Shown here: in pieces, positions 9,161 through 17,929 of the stretch
Layout: each line of letters opens with the position of its first letter
Position numbering within the stretch: the first letter of the stretch is position 1
Notes under the pieces: model-generated
The model's database searches: none
What the model saw: only the letters and a program-made list of their open reading frames with translations
Told to the model about the DNA's origin: nothing
Source: Candidatus Woesearchaeota archaeon
GTDB taxonomy: Archaea > Nanobdellota > Nanobdellia > Woesearchaeales > JAHWHD01
NCBI GenBank assembly: GCA_019323525.1
Contig: JAHWHD010000060.1
Span: 1 to 42,080 of the forward strand
Length of the DNA: 42,080 nucleotides
Direction of reading: 5' to 3'
Program-made: the position numbers and the translations under genes

Positions 9161-12100
9161 ATGCTTAAAAAATCCCAAATTACTCTATTCATAATTCTTG
9201 GAATGGTAGTTATTATGGTATTTGGAGTTACAATGTATGCAGTCAAGATTTCTACAACAACAAAACAAAGAGAAGAGGGAACAAAGATATTAACAGAGAC
9301 CATCCAAGTATCTGGAATCCAGAATTATATCGAAGAATGCTTAGACCAAACTATTGAAGATGCGCTGCTAAAGTTAGGGCGCCAGGGAGGAAGGCTCTAC
9401 GATTTCCAGGGAGGTTCAATGATTCCAGGAAAATCTGTACGTGTTGATTCTAATCTTGTTTCATATGGAATAACAAAACCTTTACTTGCTGAAGAAACCA
9501 ATTATCCGCCTCCGTTCGCATATCCTTGCCTAGGACCTTTGGACTCTTGTCCAAGAAATCTATATCTTGGAACAAACGCTCTTCCAGGATTATGCGACTT
9601 TAACGGCCCTAATAAAAAAGGTGCACAATTCTTTTTACCTTGCCCAACATACGACTTTGCATCAGAGGCTGACCATTCATCTGTCCAGGAACAACTTCAG
9701 ACATACATCTCAAACAAGACAAAGGAATGTATTAACTTCTCTGCGATAGGAATAAAAGATGCTGTTGTTGAAGGAGATATTAATACATCGGTCGTGATTG
9801 GAAGGAACAACATAGAAGTCACACTCGTATATCCTCTCGAGTTAAGAATCTCCGGAGAAGAACCTGTTATTGAACTGTTAGAATTTAGCGCAAAATATCC
9901 TGTCAGGCTCATGAAGATATTTGAGATAGCCGCCACTGGCGCAGGACTGATTGGAGGCGACAATAACCAGCTAAATTTTAAGATTCTAGAGAGTTTTAAA
10001 AAGCCCGCACTTTACGACAAAGACATTAACGTAAACATGTTCTCAAGAGTGTGTAGTGATTGCGGATTGCAGAGACATGATGCGCTATTGGTGATACAAG
10101 ACAAGGAATCTATTGTGAACAACACCCCTTACACTATGCAGTTCATGATAGAGAACCGGTTTCCTGTTCTTGACTGGATTGGCCACTTCCCTAAAATCGA
10201 CGGTTACGACATTATTGTTCTGGAGGGTGAACCAATAAACTTTACTGTGCAAGGTTATGATCCTGACGACTTAGACGAGTTAAATTACGGAGTTTATGGT
10301 TGGAAAGAAGACTACGACGAATTCTTTAATTATGAAGAATTCGAGCTAAATCCTGCTTTAACGCCCGACAATTTTATTACAATACTTCCAGCACAGCACT
10401 ACTGGAGTACCTCCCCAGAATTCCCTAATGGAAGTTACACTACTGCAAAAAAAGATATTGGCCAGCATAATATGACTATCCAAGTAAAAGACAAATCAGG
10501 TCTAAGAGACTGGCAGAATATCTCGATTCTTATAGCCGATAAACCTGTTATCAAAGCAAAAGCAAAGAAAATATACTCCGATATTGACGAAAACATTGCG
10601 TCTATTGAAGATTACTTCGAGCTTGATGGCGAAATATTTGCAGCCTTTACTACGGTTATAAACCCAGTTTGGATAGACCTCACCACAGGAAATAGGTACA
10701 CAGACCTTGCACAAAAAATCCCTGATGCAGAAATAGACATAAGAGATATCAAATCTGCAGAGTTTACACAGACAGGGATACACAATTTCGAGCTCAGGAT
10801 AGATACCAATTACGCGGGCTCAATCCCTGAACTCTTAGATATAGATGTAAAAAAATGCGTACCCCACACAAGTACAGATCCCGTTTACCCATTTAACCAA
10901 GGAAACCCGTTCCAAGCAGACCATGCATGCTGCACTGTTAACTATGAATACGAAACTGACAAAATCTGCTTTGAAGAGACCACTTATCAATGCAGACCGG
11001 AATCAGCAGAAGAAATTGGTTCAACAATAAAGGCAATTATTGAAGATGACTCTGGTGCAATAACAAACCCGGATCTAAGAGAAAATATCCAACTAATTGA
11101 ACCGACCCAAAGAAGCACTGAAAACGATGTGTATGTAAGAACATTCAAACAAAAGTGCAGCGGCACAAGAGGCAACATCTGCTCAGGAGATATTGAAGAG
11201 ATTTGGGAACCCTCTGCTTGCAATGACTGGGAAGGAGACGAGACAGAACGATGCCAAGGTCCTGCGGCTGATTATGGTGGATGTGATAGCATCAACAAAC
11301 CGCAGTGTTACGATTTCGACGGGACCACGTTTGAGAAATCATTCAACATTAACGATATATATGGAAACCCTGCCACAGGCGCATGCAATACACACAAATG
11401 CTCTTCTCCTGACTTATCGGTCGATACCGGTTTTAACAATGGAGGCTACATAGCATGCGACGCAACTTGTTATTTCGGAGAGTGTAAACGGATTATTGCT
11501 GGCACTTGTGTATGCGATATTGCATGTACGCCGAACTCAGCTGCTTGTGATGGAAAAAAACCAGGCCAAGCAACAGGAAAATGCGATTTCGGAGAACCGT
11601 ATTTTGAAGATCTGTGTACAAGCAGATGCGAGTATGAAGATAATCCTGATAAAGATTTCAAATGCATTGGCCAGGGTTGCAGTTGCGATGTAGAGGATTG
11701 CGATGGGTTATCTGAAGGCTCATCGCTTTCAAGGTGCGATTTCGGAGGAGAATCATTCTTCATAGACGAATGCGACGAACAAGCATCTGCAAGAGACTCA
11801 AGCTCTTTATGTGTATCTAATGCAGCAATAGGGTGCACAGCAGATCTTGCATGTCATAACGTTATTGCAGGCACCACAATCACTGGATGTGCCGATACTT
11901 TCTTCCCTGCAAGCTGTGGAGACGATTGTACAGCAGTTTATGACCAAACCGTATACAAGACAATCGGTGTTGGCTGCGATGTTAGCTGGCCATCTGAATG
12001 TGATAATGTTGACAGATTTGGATTAACAACAGATGGGTGGTGCTATGAAGAATCAGGCATTTTAAAGCTCTGTACTGGTGCTGTTGTTGATATTGATAAT

Positions 12101-12229
12101 GATCAATCAGCAAGTAGTTCAGACAAGTGCGGATGCTGGGGAGCTGGGGGCTTGCCTTGCGATGAAGACTTTGATGGCGCATTTGATGGAACATGCTTAG
12201 CGGGTACATGTACAGAGCTACTATTCTAA
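9161..12229 (+). CDS. Giant protein with type IV pilin-like N-terminus and Cys-rich C-terminal half
   Basis: 1022 aa. The N-terminus MLKKSQITLFIILG has a basic pair, then Ser-Gln, then an uninterrupted hydrophobic helix, the layout of an archaeal class III signal peptide cut by a prepilin peptidase after S5. That helix would insert the protein in the membrane or a filament. Residues about 340-440 contain a PKD/cadherin-like beta-domain (VLEGEPINFTVQGYDPDD). From about residue 560 to the end the protein is very Cys-rich, with repeated CDFG-E-x-F-x-x-x-x-C units near 805 and 865. At 1022 residues it is far larger than a pilin subunit, so it may be a tip adhesin or a membrane-anchored surface protein. 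Fourth and last gene of the exported cluster. Function not recognised. Confidence 0.78.
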   Translation: MLKKSQITLFIILGMVVIMVFGVTMYAVKISTTTKQREEGTKILTETIQVSGIQNYIEECLDQTIEDALLKLGRQGGRLYDFQGGSMIPGKSVRVDSNLVSYGITKPLLAEETNYPPPFAYPCLGPLDSCPRNLYLGTNALPGLCDFNGPNKKGAQFFLPCPTYDFASEADHSSVQEQLQTYISNKTKECINFSAIGIKDAVVEGDINTSVVIGRNNIEVTLVYPLELRISGEEPVIELLEFSAKYPVRLMKIFEIAATGAGLIGGDNNQLNFKILESFKKPALYDKDINVNMFSRVCSDCGLQRHDALLVIQDKESIVNNTPYTMQFMIENRFPVLDWIGHFPKIDGYDIIVLEGEPINFTVQGYDPDDLDELNYGVYGWKEDYDEFFNYEEFELNPALTPDNFITILPAQHYWSTSPEFPNGSYTTAKKDIGQHNMTIQVKDKSGLRDWQNISILIADKPVIKAKAKKIYSDIDENIASIEDYFELDGEIFAAFTTVINPVWIDLTTGNRYTDLAQKIPDAEIDIRDIKSAEFTQTGIHNFELRIDTNYAGSIPELLDIDVKKCVPHTSTDPVYPFNQGNPFQADHACCTVNYEYETDKICFEETTYQCRPESAEEIGSTIKAIIEDDSGAITNPDLRENIQLIEPTQRSTENDVYVRTFKQKCSGTRGNICSGDIEEIWEPSACNDWEGDETERCQGPAADYGGCDSINKPQCYDFDGTTFEKSFNINDIYGNPATGACNTHKCSSPDLSVDTGFNNGGYIACDATCYFGECKRIIAGTCVCDIACTPNSAACDGKKPGQATGKCDFGEPYFEDLCTSRCEYEDNPDKDFKCIGQGCSCDVEDCDGLSEGSSLSRCDFGGESFFIDECDEQASARDSSSLCVSNAAIGCTADLACHNVIAGTTITGCADTFFPASCGDDCTAVYDQTVYKTIGVGCDVSWPSECDNVDRFGLTTDGWCYEESGILKLCTGAVVDIDNDQSASSSDKCGCWGAGGLPCDEDFDGAFDGTCLAGTCTELLF

Positions 12230-12296
12230 GGGCGCTAGTAAAGAGTTCCAGGCGAAATCAAGGGGTTAGAATAAGCCAATAACTGCTGAAACGCCC
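12230..12296 (+). other. Candidate structured RNA or terminator-like element, closed by GGGCG/CGCCC
   Basis: Immediately after the stop codon, 67 nt are bracketed by GGGCG (12230-12234) and CGCCC (12292-12296). This is unusually GC-rich for the surrounding AT-rich gap. An inner GGC/GCC pair is possible. No RNA family is recognised. It could be a 3' UTR fold of the preceding gene or an unannotated small RNA. Confidence 0.3.
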
Positions 12297-12307
12297 GAAT
12301 TCATTGG

Positions 12308-12462
12308 ATATAAAGGTTTATATGTTAATTTTCCATGAGAAACAAAGGGGTTCTTTAACATTTAAATGTTGCATCTTTTATAAAAGAATTTATAAAGTTT
12401 TAGGTCTTATAAGAAACTATGATATTTGAAGCTTTTATAAGGGCTTTTTAATATTTAAAAGG
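12308..12462 (+). promoter_or_regulatory. Cluster of palindromic TATA-like elements upstream of tbp
   Basis: The gap before tbp holds ATATAAA-GG-TTTATAT (12308-12323), the perfect palindrome AACATTTAAATGTT (12357-12370), CTTTTATAAAAG (12375-12386), TTTATAAA (12389-12396), TCTTATAAGA (12405-12414), CTTTTATAAG near 12432, and AATATTTAAAAGG around 12456. The last is the best placed for transcription starting near 12482. The others are candidate binding sites for TBP itself, hence autoregulation (inference). Confidence 0.55.
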
Positions 12463-12499
12463 GGCTTTAATAACTTAAAATCAGTTTGGGGGGATAAAT

Positions 12500-13051
12500 A
12501 TGACCAAAAAAGACATAAAGGTAGTTAATATCGTTGTTTCTACTTCGTTAGAGCACGATATACCTTTGGAAAAGATGGCTGCAACGCTTTCTAATACAGA
12601 GTACAATCCAGAACAGTTTCCAGGCCTTGTTATTAGGATAAAGGATCCTAAGACATCTGCTTTGATTTTCAGTTCTGGTAAAGTTGTATGCACTGGAGCT
12701 AGAAACCTTAACCAGGTTAAAGAATCTATTAAAAAGATAATCAAAAGCCTGGAAAAGATCAATGTTAAGATCAAGATAGAGCCAAAGATTAACATCCAGA
12801 ACATTGTTGCTGCTGGAAGCATTGGCATGGACTTAAACCTTAACAGCTTAGCCATGAAACTTCCTAACACAGAATACGAACCAGAACAGTTTCCGGGTTT
12901 GGTTTATAAGCTGGGTGGCAAGGAAGGCGGTGAACGTGCTACATTCTTACTGTTCAGCAATGGTAAGATAGTGTGTACAGGTACCAAGTCAGAAGATGAA
13001 GTGCACGTTGCTCTTGACAAGCTAATTGCTAACTTGAAGAAAGTTAAGTAA
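12500..13051 (+). CDS. tbp: TATA-box-binding protein
   Basis: General transcription factor that binds the TATA box and, with TFB, recruits RNA polymerase. The 183-aa product is the usual archaeal length and shows the two-fold internal repeat: VVSTSLEHDIPLEKMAATL with NTEYNPEQFPGLV in the first half, and the matching NIVAAGSIGMDLNLNSLAMKL with NTEYEPEQFPGLV in the second. SSGKVVCTGA and SNGKIVCTGT are the paired signature strands. The start is preceded by a G6 run at 12488-12493 followed by AT, 6 nt from the ATG, a plausible ribosome site. A T-rich stretch follows the stop. The unusual upstream region is listed separately. Confidence 0.97.
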   Translation: MTKKDIKVVNIVVSTSLEHDIPLEKMAATLSNTEYNPEQFPGLVIRIKDPKTSALIFSSGKVVCTGARNLNQVKESIKKIIKSLEKINVKIKIEPKINIQNIVAAGSIGMDLNLNSLAMKLPNTEYEPEQFPGLVYKLGGKEGGERATFLLFSNGKIVCTGTKSEDEVHVALDKLIANLKKVK

Positions 13052-13090
13052 TTATTTTATTTTTTTGTGTATTTTTATTCTTATTTTTAA
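13052..13090 (+). terminator. T-rich terminator after tbp
   Basis: Several runs of T (up to seven) in the 40 nt after the tbp stop. This matches the poly-T signals that terminate archaeal RNA polymerase. Confidence 0.5.
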
Positions 13091-13184
13091 GTATTGATTT
13101 TAATATATGCCAAATATTGATTTAAAAAGAACAACAACATTAATAAACTATAAAATTTCCATTTTCTGGGGGTGTGGTTAGATA

Positions 13185-15203
13185 ATGGATGTCTCTGAAC
13201 AAATAAAAAAGTTCCATGAAATTATTGAGACTAGTTACCACGGCATCCTCCTTGAAAAGGTAAGGAAGGGCCAGAACTATTTGGTTATTGATTTCTCAGA
13301 TATATCAAAACATGACCCTGACCTTGCTGACCAGTTACTCGAAACACCTGACGAACTGATTAAAGCATTTGAACTTGCGATTGAACAGTTCGACCTTGGT
13401 TCTGAAGTCAAAGGTTTTAAGATACGGATAAAAAATCTTCCAGATACCCAGAAGATTTGGATACGAGATATTAGAAGTACCCACATAGGCAAACTACTGA
13501 CAGTTGAAGGGATTGTAAGGCAGAAATCAGACGTAAGGCCACAGGTAACATCTGCAAAGTTTGAATGTCCTAGCTGTGGAAACGTGATCTCTGTTCTCCA
13601 GCTCGAACAAAGATTCAAAGAACCATCTAGATGCGGCTGCGGAAGAAAAGGAAAATTCATTTTATTAAGTAAAGAACTTATAGACGCCCAAGGGATGGTT
13701 TTAGAAGAAGCTCCCGAAAACCTAGAAGGTGGCGAGCAACCAAAAAGAATAAACGTGTTTCTAAAGGACGACCTTGTCTCGCCAATAAGTGAAAAAAGGA
13801 CAAACCCTGGCTCAAAAATAGTCGTTGTTGGGAAAGTTAAAGAGATTCCAATCACCCTTCATTCAGGCAGCCAATCTGTAAGGTTCGACCTTCTTATTGA
13901 AGCGAATTACGTTGAAGCTGTAGAAGAGGATTATTACGACATTGTGATTACTGAAGAAGAAAAAGAAAAGATAAAAGAACTCGCAGCAGACAGGAGGATA
14001 TACGAAAAGATTGTTAACTCTGTTGCACCTTCTATCTACGGCCATGACAAAGTCAAAGAAGCAATAATCTTGCAACTGGTCGGAGGCGTGAAAAAGGTCA
14101 GAGGAGATGGTGTGATTACAAGAGGCGACATGCACGTTTTGCTTATCGGAGATCCTGGAGCAGGCAAATCCCAGTTGCTCAAACGCGCGACAATTGTTGC
14201 TCCAAAAGCCAGGTACGTGTCTGGCAAAGGTGCATCAGGGGCAGGACTTACAGCCGCAGTTGTAAAAGATGAATTTCTTAAAGGGTGGTCTTTGGAAGCT
14301 GGGGCTTTGGTATTGGCTAATAAAGGACTTTGCTGTATTGATGAGATGGACAAAATGTCAGTTGAAGATAGAAGCGCAATGCACGAAGCTCTTGAACAGC
14401 AGACAATTACAATTTCAAAGGCAAACATCCAAGCAACGTTAAGGGCAGAGACCACAGTATTGGCAGCTGCAAACCCGAAGTTTGGCAGGTTCGACCCGTA
14501 CGATATCCTTGCTAAACAGATAGACCTCCCGCCTGCACTCATAAGCAGATTTGACTTGATATTTCCTATAAAGGACCTGCCAGACCAGGACAAAGACGAG
14601 AAAATGGCAAAACACATCCTCATGCTCCACCAAACACCAGAAGGAGAAGAACCAGAGATTGAAACAAAACTTCTAAAAAAATACATTGCATATACTAGAC
14701 AACATGCCTCTCCTGTCCTCACAGACAGCGCAATTGAAGAGATTAAAAAATTCTATGTAGAGATGCGTAACAGCGTAAGCGACGAATCTGGTGTAAAATC
14801 TGTCCCGATTACTGCAAGACAGTTGGAAGCGTTGGTTAGAATGGCTGAAGCAAATGCTAAGATCAGGCTCTCAAACAAGGTTACGAAAAAAGATGCAAAA
14901 AGAGCCATAGATATTCTCAACTATTGTCTCAGCCAGGTTGGTATTGATCCAGAAACAGGCAAGATAGATATAGATCGGATTTCTTCAGGAATCACCAGCT
15001 CGCAGCGTAACAAGATATTTGCTGTTAAAGAGATCATTGTCGAGCTTGAAAACAAGCTTGGCAAGACGATTCCTATTGAAGACATTGCAAAAGAGGCTAG
15101 CGAGAAAGGGATCCCGGAGACAGAGGTTGACGAAGTTATTGAAAAGCTCAAACGTTCAGGAGATTTGTTCGAACCTCGGAGAGGATTTGTGAGCAGGATA
15201 TAG
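13185..15203 (+). CDS. mcm: Replicative DNA helicase MCM
   Basis: Homohexameric 3'-5' helicase that unwinds DNA at the fork. The 672-aa protein has the N-terminal domain with an OB fold and a zinc-binding module (CPSC at about 128-131 and CGC near 150), followed by the AAA+ core: Walker A GDPGAGKS near 321-328, Walker B CIDEMDKM near 384-391 and the arginine finger in LISRFDLIF near 452. A winged helix ends the protein. Length is normal and no intein is present. GGGGGTG stands about 10 nt before the ATG. The next gene begins one base after the stop, so mcm and the RPA-like gene are one operon. Confidence 0.97.
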   Translation: MDVSEQIKKFHEIIETSYHGILLEKVRKGQNYLVIDFSDISKHDPDLADQLLETPDELIKAFELAIEQFDLGSEVKGFKIRIKNLPDTQKIWIRDIRSTHIGKLLTVEGIVRQKSDVRPQVTSAKFECPSCGNVISVLQLEQRFKEPSRCGCGRKGKFILLSKELIDAQGMVLEEAPENLEGGEQPKRINVFLKDDLVSPISEKRTNPGSKIVVVGKVKEIPITLHSGSQSVRFDLLIEANYVEAVEEDYYDIVITEEEKEKIKELAADRRIYEKIVNSVAPSIYGHDKVKEAIILQLVGGVKKVRGDGVITRGDMHVLLIGDPGAGKSQLLKRATIVAPKARYVSGKGASGAGLTAAVVKDEFLKGWSLEAGALVLANKGLCCIDEMDKMSVEDRSAMHEALEQQTITISKANIQATLRAETTVLAAANPKFGRFDPYDILAKQIDLPPALISRFDLIFPIKDLPDQDKDEKMAKHILMLHQTPEGEEPEIETKLLKKYIAYTRQHASPVLTDSAIEEIKKFYVEMRNSVSDESGVKSVPITARQLEALVRMAEANAKIRLSNKVTKKDAKRAIDILNYCLSQVGIDPETGKIDIDRISSGITSSQRNKIFAVKEIIVELENKLGKTIPIEDIAKEASEKGIPETEVDEVIEKLKRSGDLFEPRRGFVSRI

Positions 15204-15204
15204 G

Positions 15205-15828
15205 ATGGAAGAGCAAAAACGACAGACTGCTTATAAAGTATGGGTCAAAGACCTGATTCAAGGAAAGTACTATGTTGAAGAAGGGTGGTCTCCGAACTAT
15301 GTCTTGGTCTATGGAAAAAAAATATCGAGAGTTAATGTCTTAGCGACAATAGTAAATATATCCGGTGAAGAGGACATCCAGCAACATATTTTTGTTGATG
15401 ACGGTTCTGCTGAAATCGCTGTGAGAAGCTTTAATGAAATTGACGTGTTCAGGAATTTAAAGGTTGGCGACCCTCTGCAGATAATTGGAAAGATTAGAGA
15501 GTATAACGGTGAAAAGTACATTGTACCCGAGATTCTAAGAAAAGTAGATGATGTCAAGTGGCTTACATATCGAAAAATAGAGTTAGAAAAATTACAAGTA
15601 GTGGTTGAAGAAACCAATAAAACATCTGAAGATGAAAAACCAGAAATCAGTTCTGAGCAGGAAGAGGTTTTAGGGCTTGTAAGGAACCTTGATTCTGGCG
15701 ACGGTGCAGACTTTGAAGACGTCATTAAAAAAAGTAAACTTCAGAATGCCGAAGAAATTCTTAACAACCTCCTCATGAACGGCGAGGTATTCGAGTTAAA
15801 GCCCGGAAGATTGAAAGTTCTTGACTAG
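15205..15828 (+). CDS. RPA32-like OB-fold single-strand DNA-binding protein
   Basis: 207 aa. Residues about 35-120 form an OB fold (VNVLATIVNIS, a HIFVDDGSAEIAVRSF strand, VGDPLQIIGKIREYNGEKYIVPEIL), the pattern of the RPA32/Stn1-type domain. An acidic linker (about 130-150) leads to a small winged helix (about 150-207), also as in RPA32. RPA binds and protects single-stranded DNA during replication and repair. ATG lies one base after the mcm stop, so helicase and ssDNA-binding protein should be made together. No large RPA subunit is seen in the window. An alternative is an RPA-associated accessory protein; the OB fold itself is clear. Confidence 0.8.
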   Translation: MEEQKRQTAYKVWVKDLIQGKYYVEEGWSPNYVLVYGKKISRVNVLATIVNISGEEDIQQHIFVDDGSAEIAVRSFNEIDVFRNLKVGDPLQIIGKIREYNGEKYIVPEILRKVDDVKWLTYRKIELEKLQVVVEETNKTSEDEKPEISSEQEEVLGLVRNLDSGDGADFEDVIKKSKLQNAEEILNNLLMNGEVFELKPGRLKVLD

Positions 15829-16652
15829 AACAATAAAGGAGTTAGATATACCTCCATCAATGCAGCTATTACTAGCACGAGTATTGCTAAGAGTATCAGA
15901 CCTGAAGAGTCCAGCAATGTTTTCTCAAACCTCCTCGTACCAATTGAATGTCTTATTACTGCAACTGAGATGACCCCTCCTGCCAAACCACCGATAAAAT
16001 AAGCTGCAATCTCCGGAATGCCATGCAAAAAATACCTTGTCAAGCCAAGGGACACTGCTTGTAGATAAGCACCCTGGTGAGTTGTAAGGTGCGATTTTAT
16101 GAAATTGCCGATTGCCACTGCGATGACTGAGGCATTCCATGTCAGGATAAACACAGCGCCCAGCCCGAAGATAAAGGCAAAGAGTATACAAAAGGTCAAA
16201 ACTTTCATATTATTAAAGAAAATCCTTATGAACGTATTGAACGGTTGAGAAAACGCGCCAGAGATTTGATTGTTTATTGAGAGTATAGTCTTTGTTTGAA
16301 TTGCAAATGCTGCCTGTGTTAGTGCTGGCGGGAAAATGACATACCAAAAGCTAAACGAGAGCACAATACCTATGAAAAGGTAAATCAGGGATGAGATTGC
16401 TGTTGAGTGTGACTTCAAGATTGAAGACTCAGACTTAAATTTCGATGATTTCTGTTCTTCGTTCTTTACTGTAAAATAGAAGAAAGGCATACACGCCATC
16501 ACAGTAAAGAAAACCATGACTAGATCTGCATTATCCCTGAATATCCATAACGCCAGAAAAACAGCCACACTAGAATATAATAAACCTACAAGAAGCATAA
16601 TCCAAGGTCGTCTCTGCGCCTTAAATGGGTTTATAATCGATTCTAGCACCAT
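15825..16652 (-). CDS. SpoIIM (stage II sporulation protein M)-like membrane protein
   Basis: 275 aa with about six hydrophobic segments. The central part carries the family signature NNMKV-hydrophobic-GLGAVFILTWNASVIA, then the HGIPEIAAYFIGG motif with conserved His, Glu and Gly. In archaea this family has no sporulation role; its function is unknown, with suggestions of membrane remodelling or vesicle biology. It converges on the RPA-like gene with a 4-bp overlap of coding ends. A TATA element at 16676-16685 lies 28 nt before the ATG, so the message is probably leaderless. Confidence 0.85.
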   Translation of the reverse strand: MVLESIINPFKAQRRPWIMLLVGLLYSSVAVFLALWIFRDNADLVMVFFTVMACMPFFYFTVKNEEQKSSKFKSESSILKSHSTAISSLIYLFIGIVLSFSFWYVIFPPALTQAAFAIQTKTILSINNQISGAFSQPFNTFIRIFFNNMKVLTFCILFAFIFGLGAVFILTWNASVIAVAIGNFIKSHLTTHQGAYLQAVSLGLTRYFLHGIPEIAAYFIGGLAGGVISVAVIRHSIGTRRFEKTLLDSSGLILLAILVLVIAALMEVYLTPLLF

Positions 16653-16722
16653 ACACGTTTAAAAATACGTTTTTCTATTTAAAAACTTTACTAATTTGAA
16701 AACTACCAAAAATTTGCATTAG

Positions 16723-16730
16723 ATTTAAAT
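16723..16730 (+). promoter_or_regulatory. TATA element for the aIF2-beta operon
   Basis: ATTTAAAT centred 27-28 nt before the ATG at 16754, predicting leaderless transcription. It is back to back with the SpoIIM-like promoter at 16676-16685. Confidence 0.6.
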
Positions 16731-16753
16731 ATTGGCCAGAATTCCAGATAAAA

Positions 16754-17158
16754 ATGGACTATAAAAAGTTATTAACAAAAGCGAGGAAAGAACTGCCAGA
16801 ATCTGTTCTTGTAAAAGAGAGGTTCGAGATTCCTAAGATTAAAGGCCATATTGAAGGAAACAAAACTATATTGATTAATTTTTTTCAGATTGCCGATACG
16901 TTTCGCAGGAACTCAGCACATTTGATTAAGTTCTTATCAAAGGAATTGGCAACTCCGATTACAAAAAAAGGTGCTCAAGTAATCCTCGGAAGCAAGGTTT
17001 CTGCATCGCTGATTAACGAAAAAATCTCTAAATATGCAAAAGAGTTTGTTTTATGTTTCGAGTGCGGAAAACCAGATACAAAAATCGTAGTAGAAAACAA
17101 CATTACATATCTAAGATGTCTTGCGTGCGGAGCAAAATACCCTATTAAATCGTTGTAA
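16754..17158 (+). CDS. Translation initiation factor 2 subunit beta
   Basis: Subunit of heterotrimeric aIF2, which carries initiator Met-tRNA to the small ribosomal subunit. 134 aa, the normal archaeal length. The core domain reads RFEIPK...EGNKTILINFFQIADTF...HLIKFLSKELATP, and the C-terminal zinc ribbon has CFECGKPDT and CLACGAKYPI. Leaderless start. The unknown helical protein begins one base after its stop, and DUF424 follows, so all three are likely cotranscribed. Confidence 0.95.
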   Translation: MDYKKLLTKARKELPESVLVKERFEIPKIKGHIEGNKTILINFFQIADTFRRNSAHLIKFLSKELATPITKKGAQVILGSKVSASLINEKISKYAKEFVLCFECGKPDTKIVVENNITYLRCLACGAKYPIKSL

Positions 17159-17159
17159 T

Positions 17160-17627
17160 ATGAAAATCAAAGAACAATATTCTAAGTTTGCAAAGAAATT
17201 GAAACTTCCCAGTTTCGATGAATTAGATGTTGAATTTGAAATAGGGAAGATTGATATAAAAAACAAGTTTTATTTCAAAGATATTGCAAGAGCCATTACG
17301 AACAAGATAGGATACTTCGCTAGCTTGCTTGAACCAGCAGTCAATCCGCCAGTACCAACCATACATTCTATGGTCGAAACAAACAATATTGAAAGGGATG
17401 ATAAGACAAAGATAATGGCCCTATACAAAAAACTCATGCACCTCGGACATCTAGGATACTCTTTAGAGGTCAGCTCAGGAGACGAAGCTTTTGCAGAATA
17501 CATAAATAAAATCTGGAAACAATGGCCTGAGATTAAGAAAAGTATGGAATTTTGTATGAAATCCATAGTTGAAAGCTGGACTACAGAAAAAAAAGAAGAA
17601 AATATTGGCCTTTCATACACAGGATGA
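17160..17627 (+). CDS. Conserved-looking helical protein of unknown function in the aIF2-beta operon
   Basis: 155 aa from the ATG at 17160, one base after the aIF2-beta stop; an upstream in-frame ATG at 17121 would overlap aIF2-beta and is less likely. The sequence is charged and mostly helical, with no Cys pairs, signal peptide or known motif. A stretch around residues 45-70 (ITNKIGYFASLLEPAVNPP) looks like a conserved turn. The stop overlaps the DUF424 start by 4 bp. Position between a translation factor and DUF424 suggests a role in translation, but that is only inference. I do not recognise the family. Confidence 0.75.
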   Translation: MKIKEQYSKFAKKLKLPSFDELDVEFEIGKIDIKNKFYFKDIARAITNKIGYFASLLEPAVNPPVPTIHSMVETNNIERDDKTKIMALYKKLMHLGHLGYSLEVSSGDEAFAEYINKIWKQWPEIKKSMEFCMKSIVESWTTEKKEENIGLSYTG

Positions 17628-17920
17628 TAGTTAAAAAACACATTTCACATGATGGAAGAATCATTGTAGCTATTTGCGATTCAGATTTAATTGGAAAAAG
17701 GTTCGAAGAAAATGACAAGCAGCTTGACCTTAAATCAGAATTTTATAATGGAGAAAGCAAAACAGAACAAGAATGCCTTGAGATAATTAAAGATGCGCAC
17801 ATTCTCAATATAGTAGGTAAAGAATCCATTGAATTTGCGTTAAAGAACAAATTAATTGAAAAGGAAAACATCTTAGAGATTTCAGGAATACCTTTTGCAC
17901 AGCCATACTTAAATGAATGA
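17624..17920 (+). CDS. DUF424 family protein
   Basis: 98 aa. It matches the small archaeal DUF424 family in length and pattern: VAICDSDLIGKRFEE at the N-terminus, SEFYNGES in the middle, AHILNIVGKESIEFA, and the closing ISGIPFAQPYL. The molecular role is not established; it often sits near translation genes, as here, third in the aIF2-beta operon with a 4-bp overlap to the upstream gene. The last codon is about 10 bp from the convergent polD large subunit gene. Confidence 0.85.
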   Translation: MIVKKHISHDGRIIVAICDSDLIGKRFEENDKQLDLKSEFYNGESKTEQECLEIIKDAHILNIVGKESIEFALKNKLIEKENILEISGIPFAQPYLNE

Positions 17921-17929
17921 TTCAATTTC

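Noticed and set aside
12230..12296. tRNA-like reading of the GC-closed element
   Set aside because: The segment GGGGTTAGAATAAGCC only weakly resembles a T-arm, and no D-arm or anticodon stem can be drawn.
14036..14722. 228-codon minus-strand open frame inside mcm
   Set aside because: It is a shadow of the mcm reading frame, which is certain from its motifs; the antisense product is Ser-rich with no family pattern.
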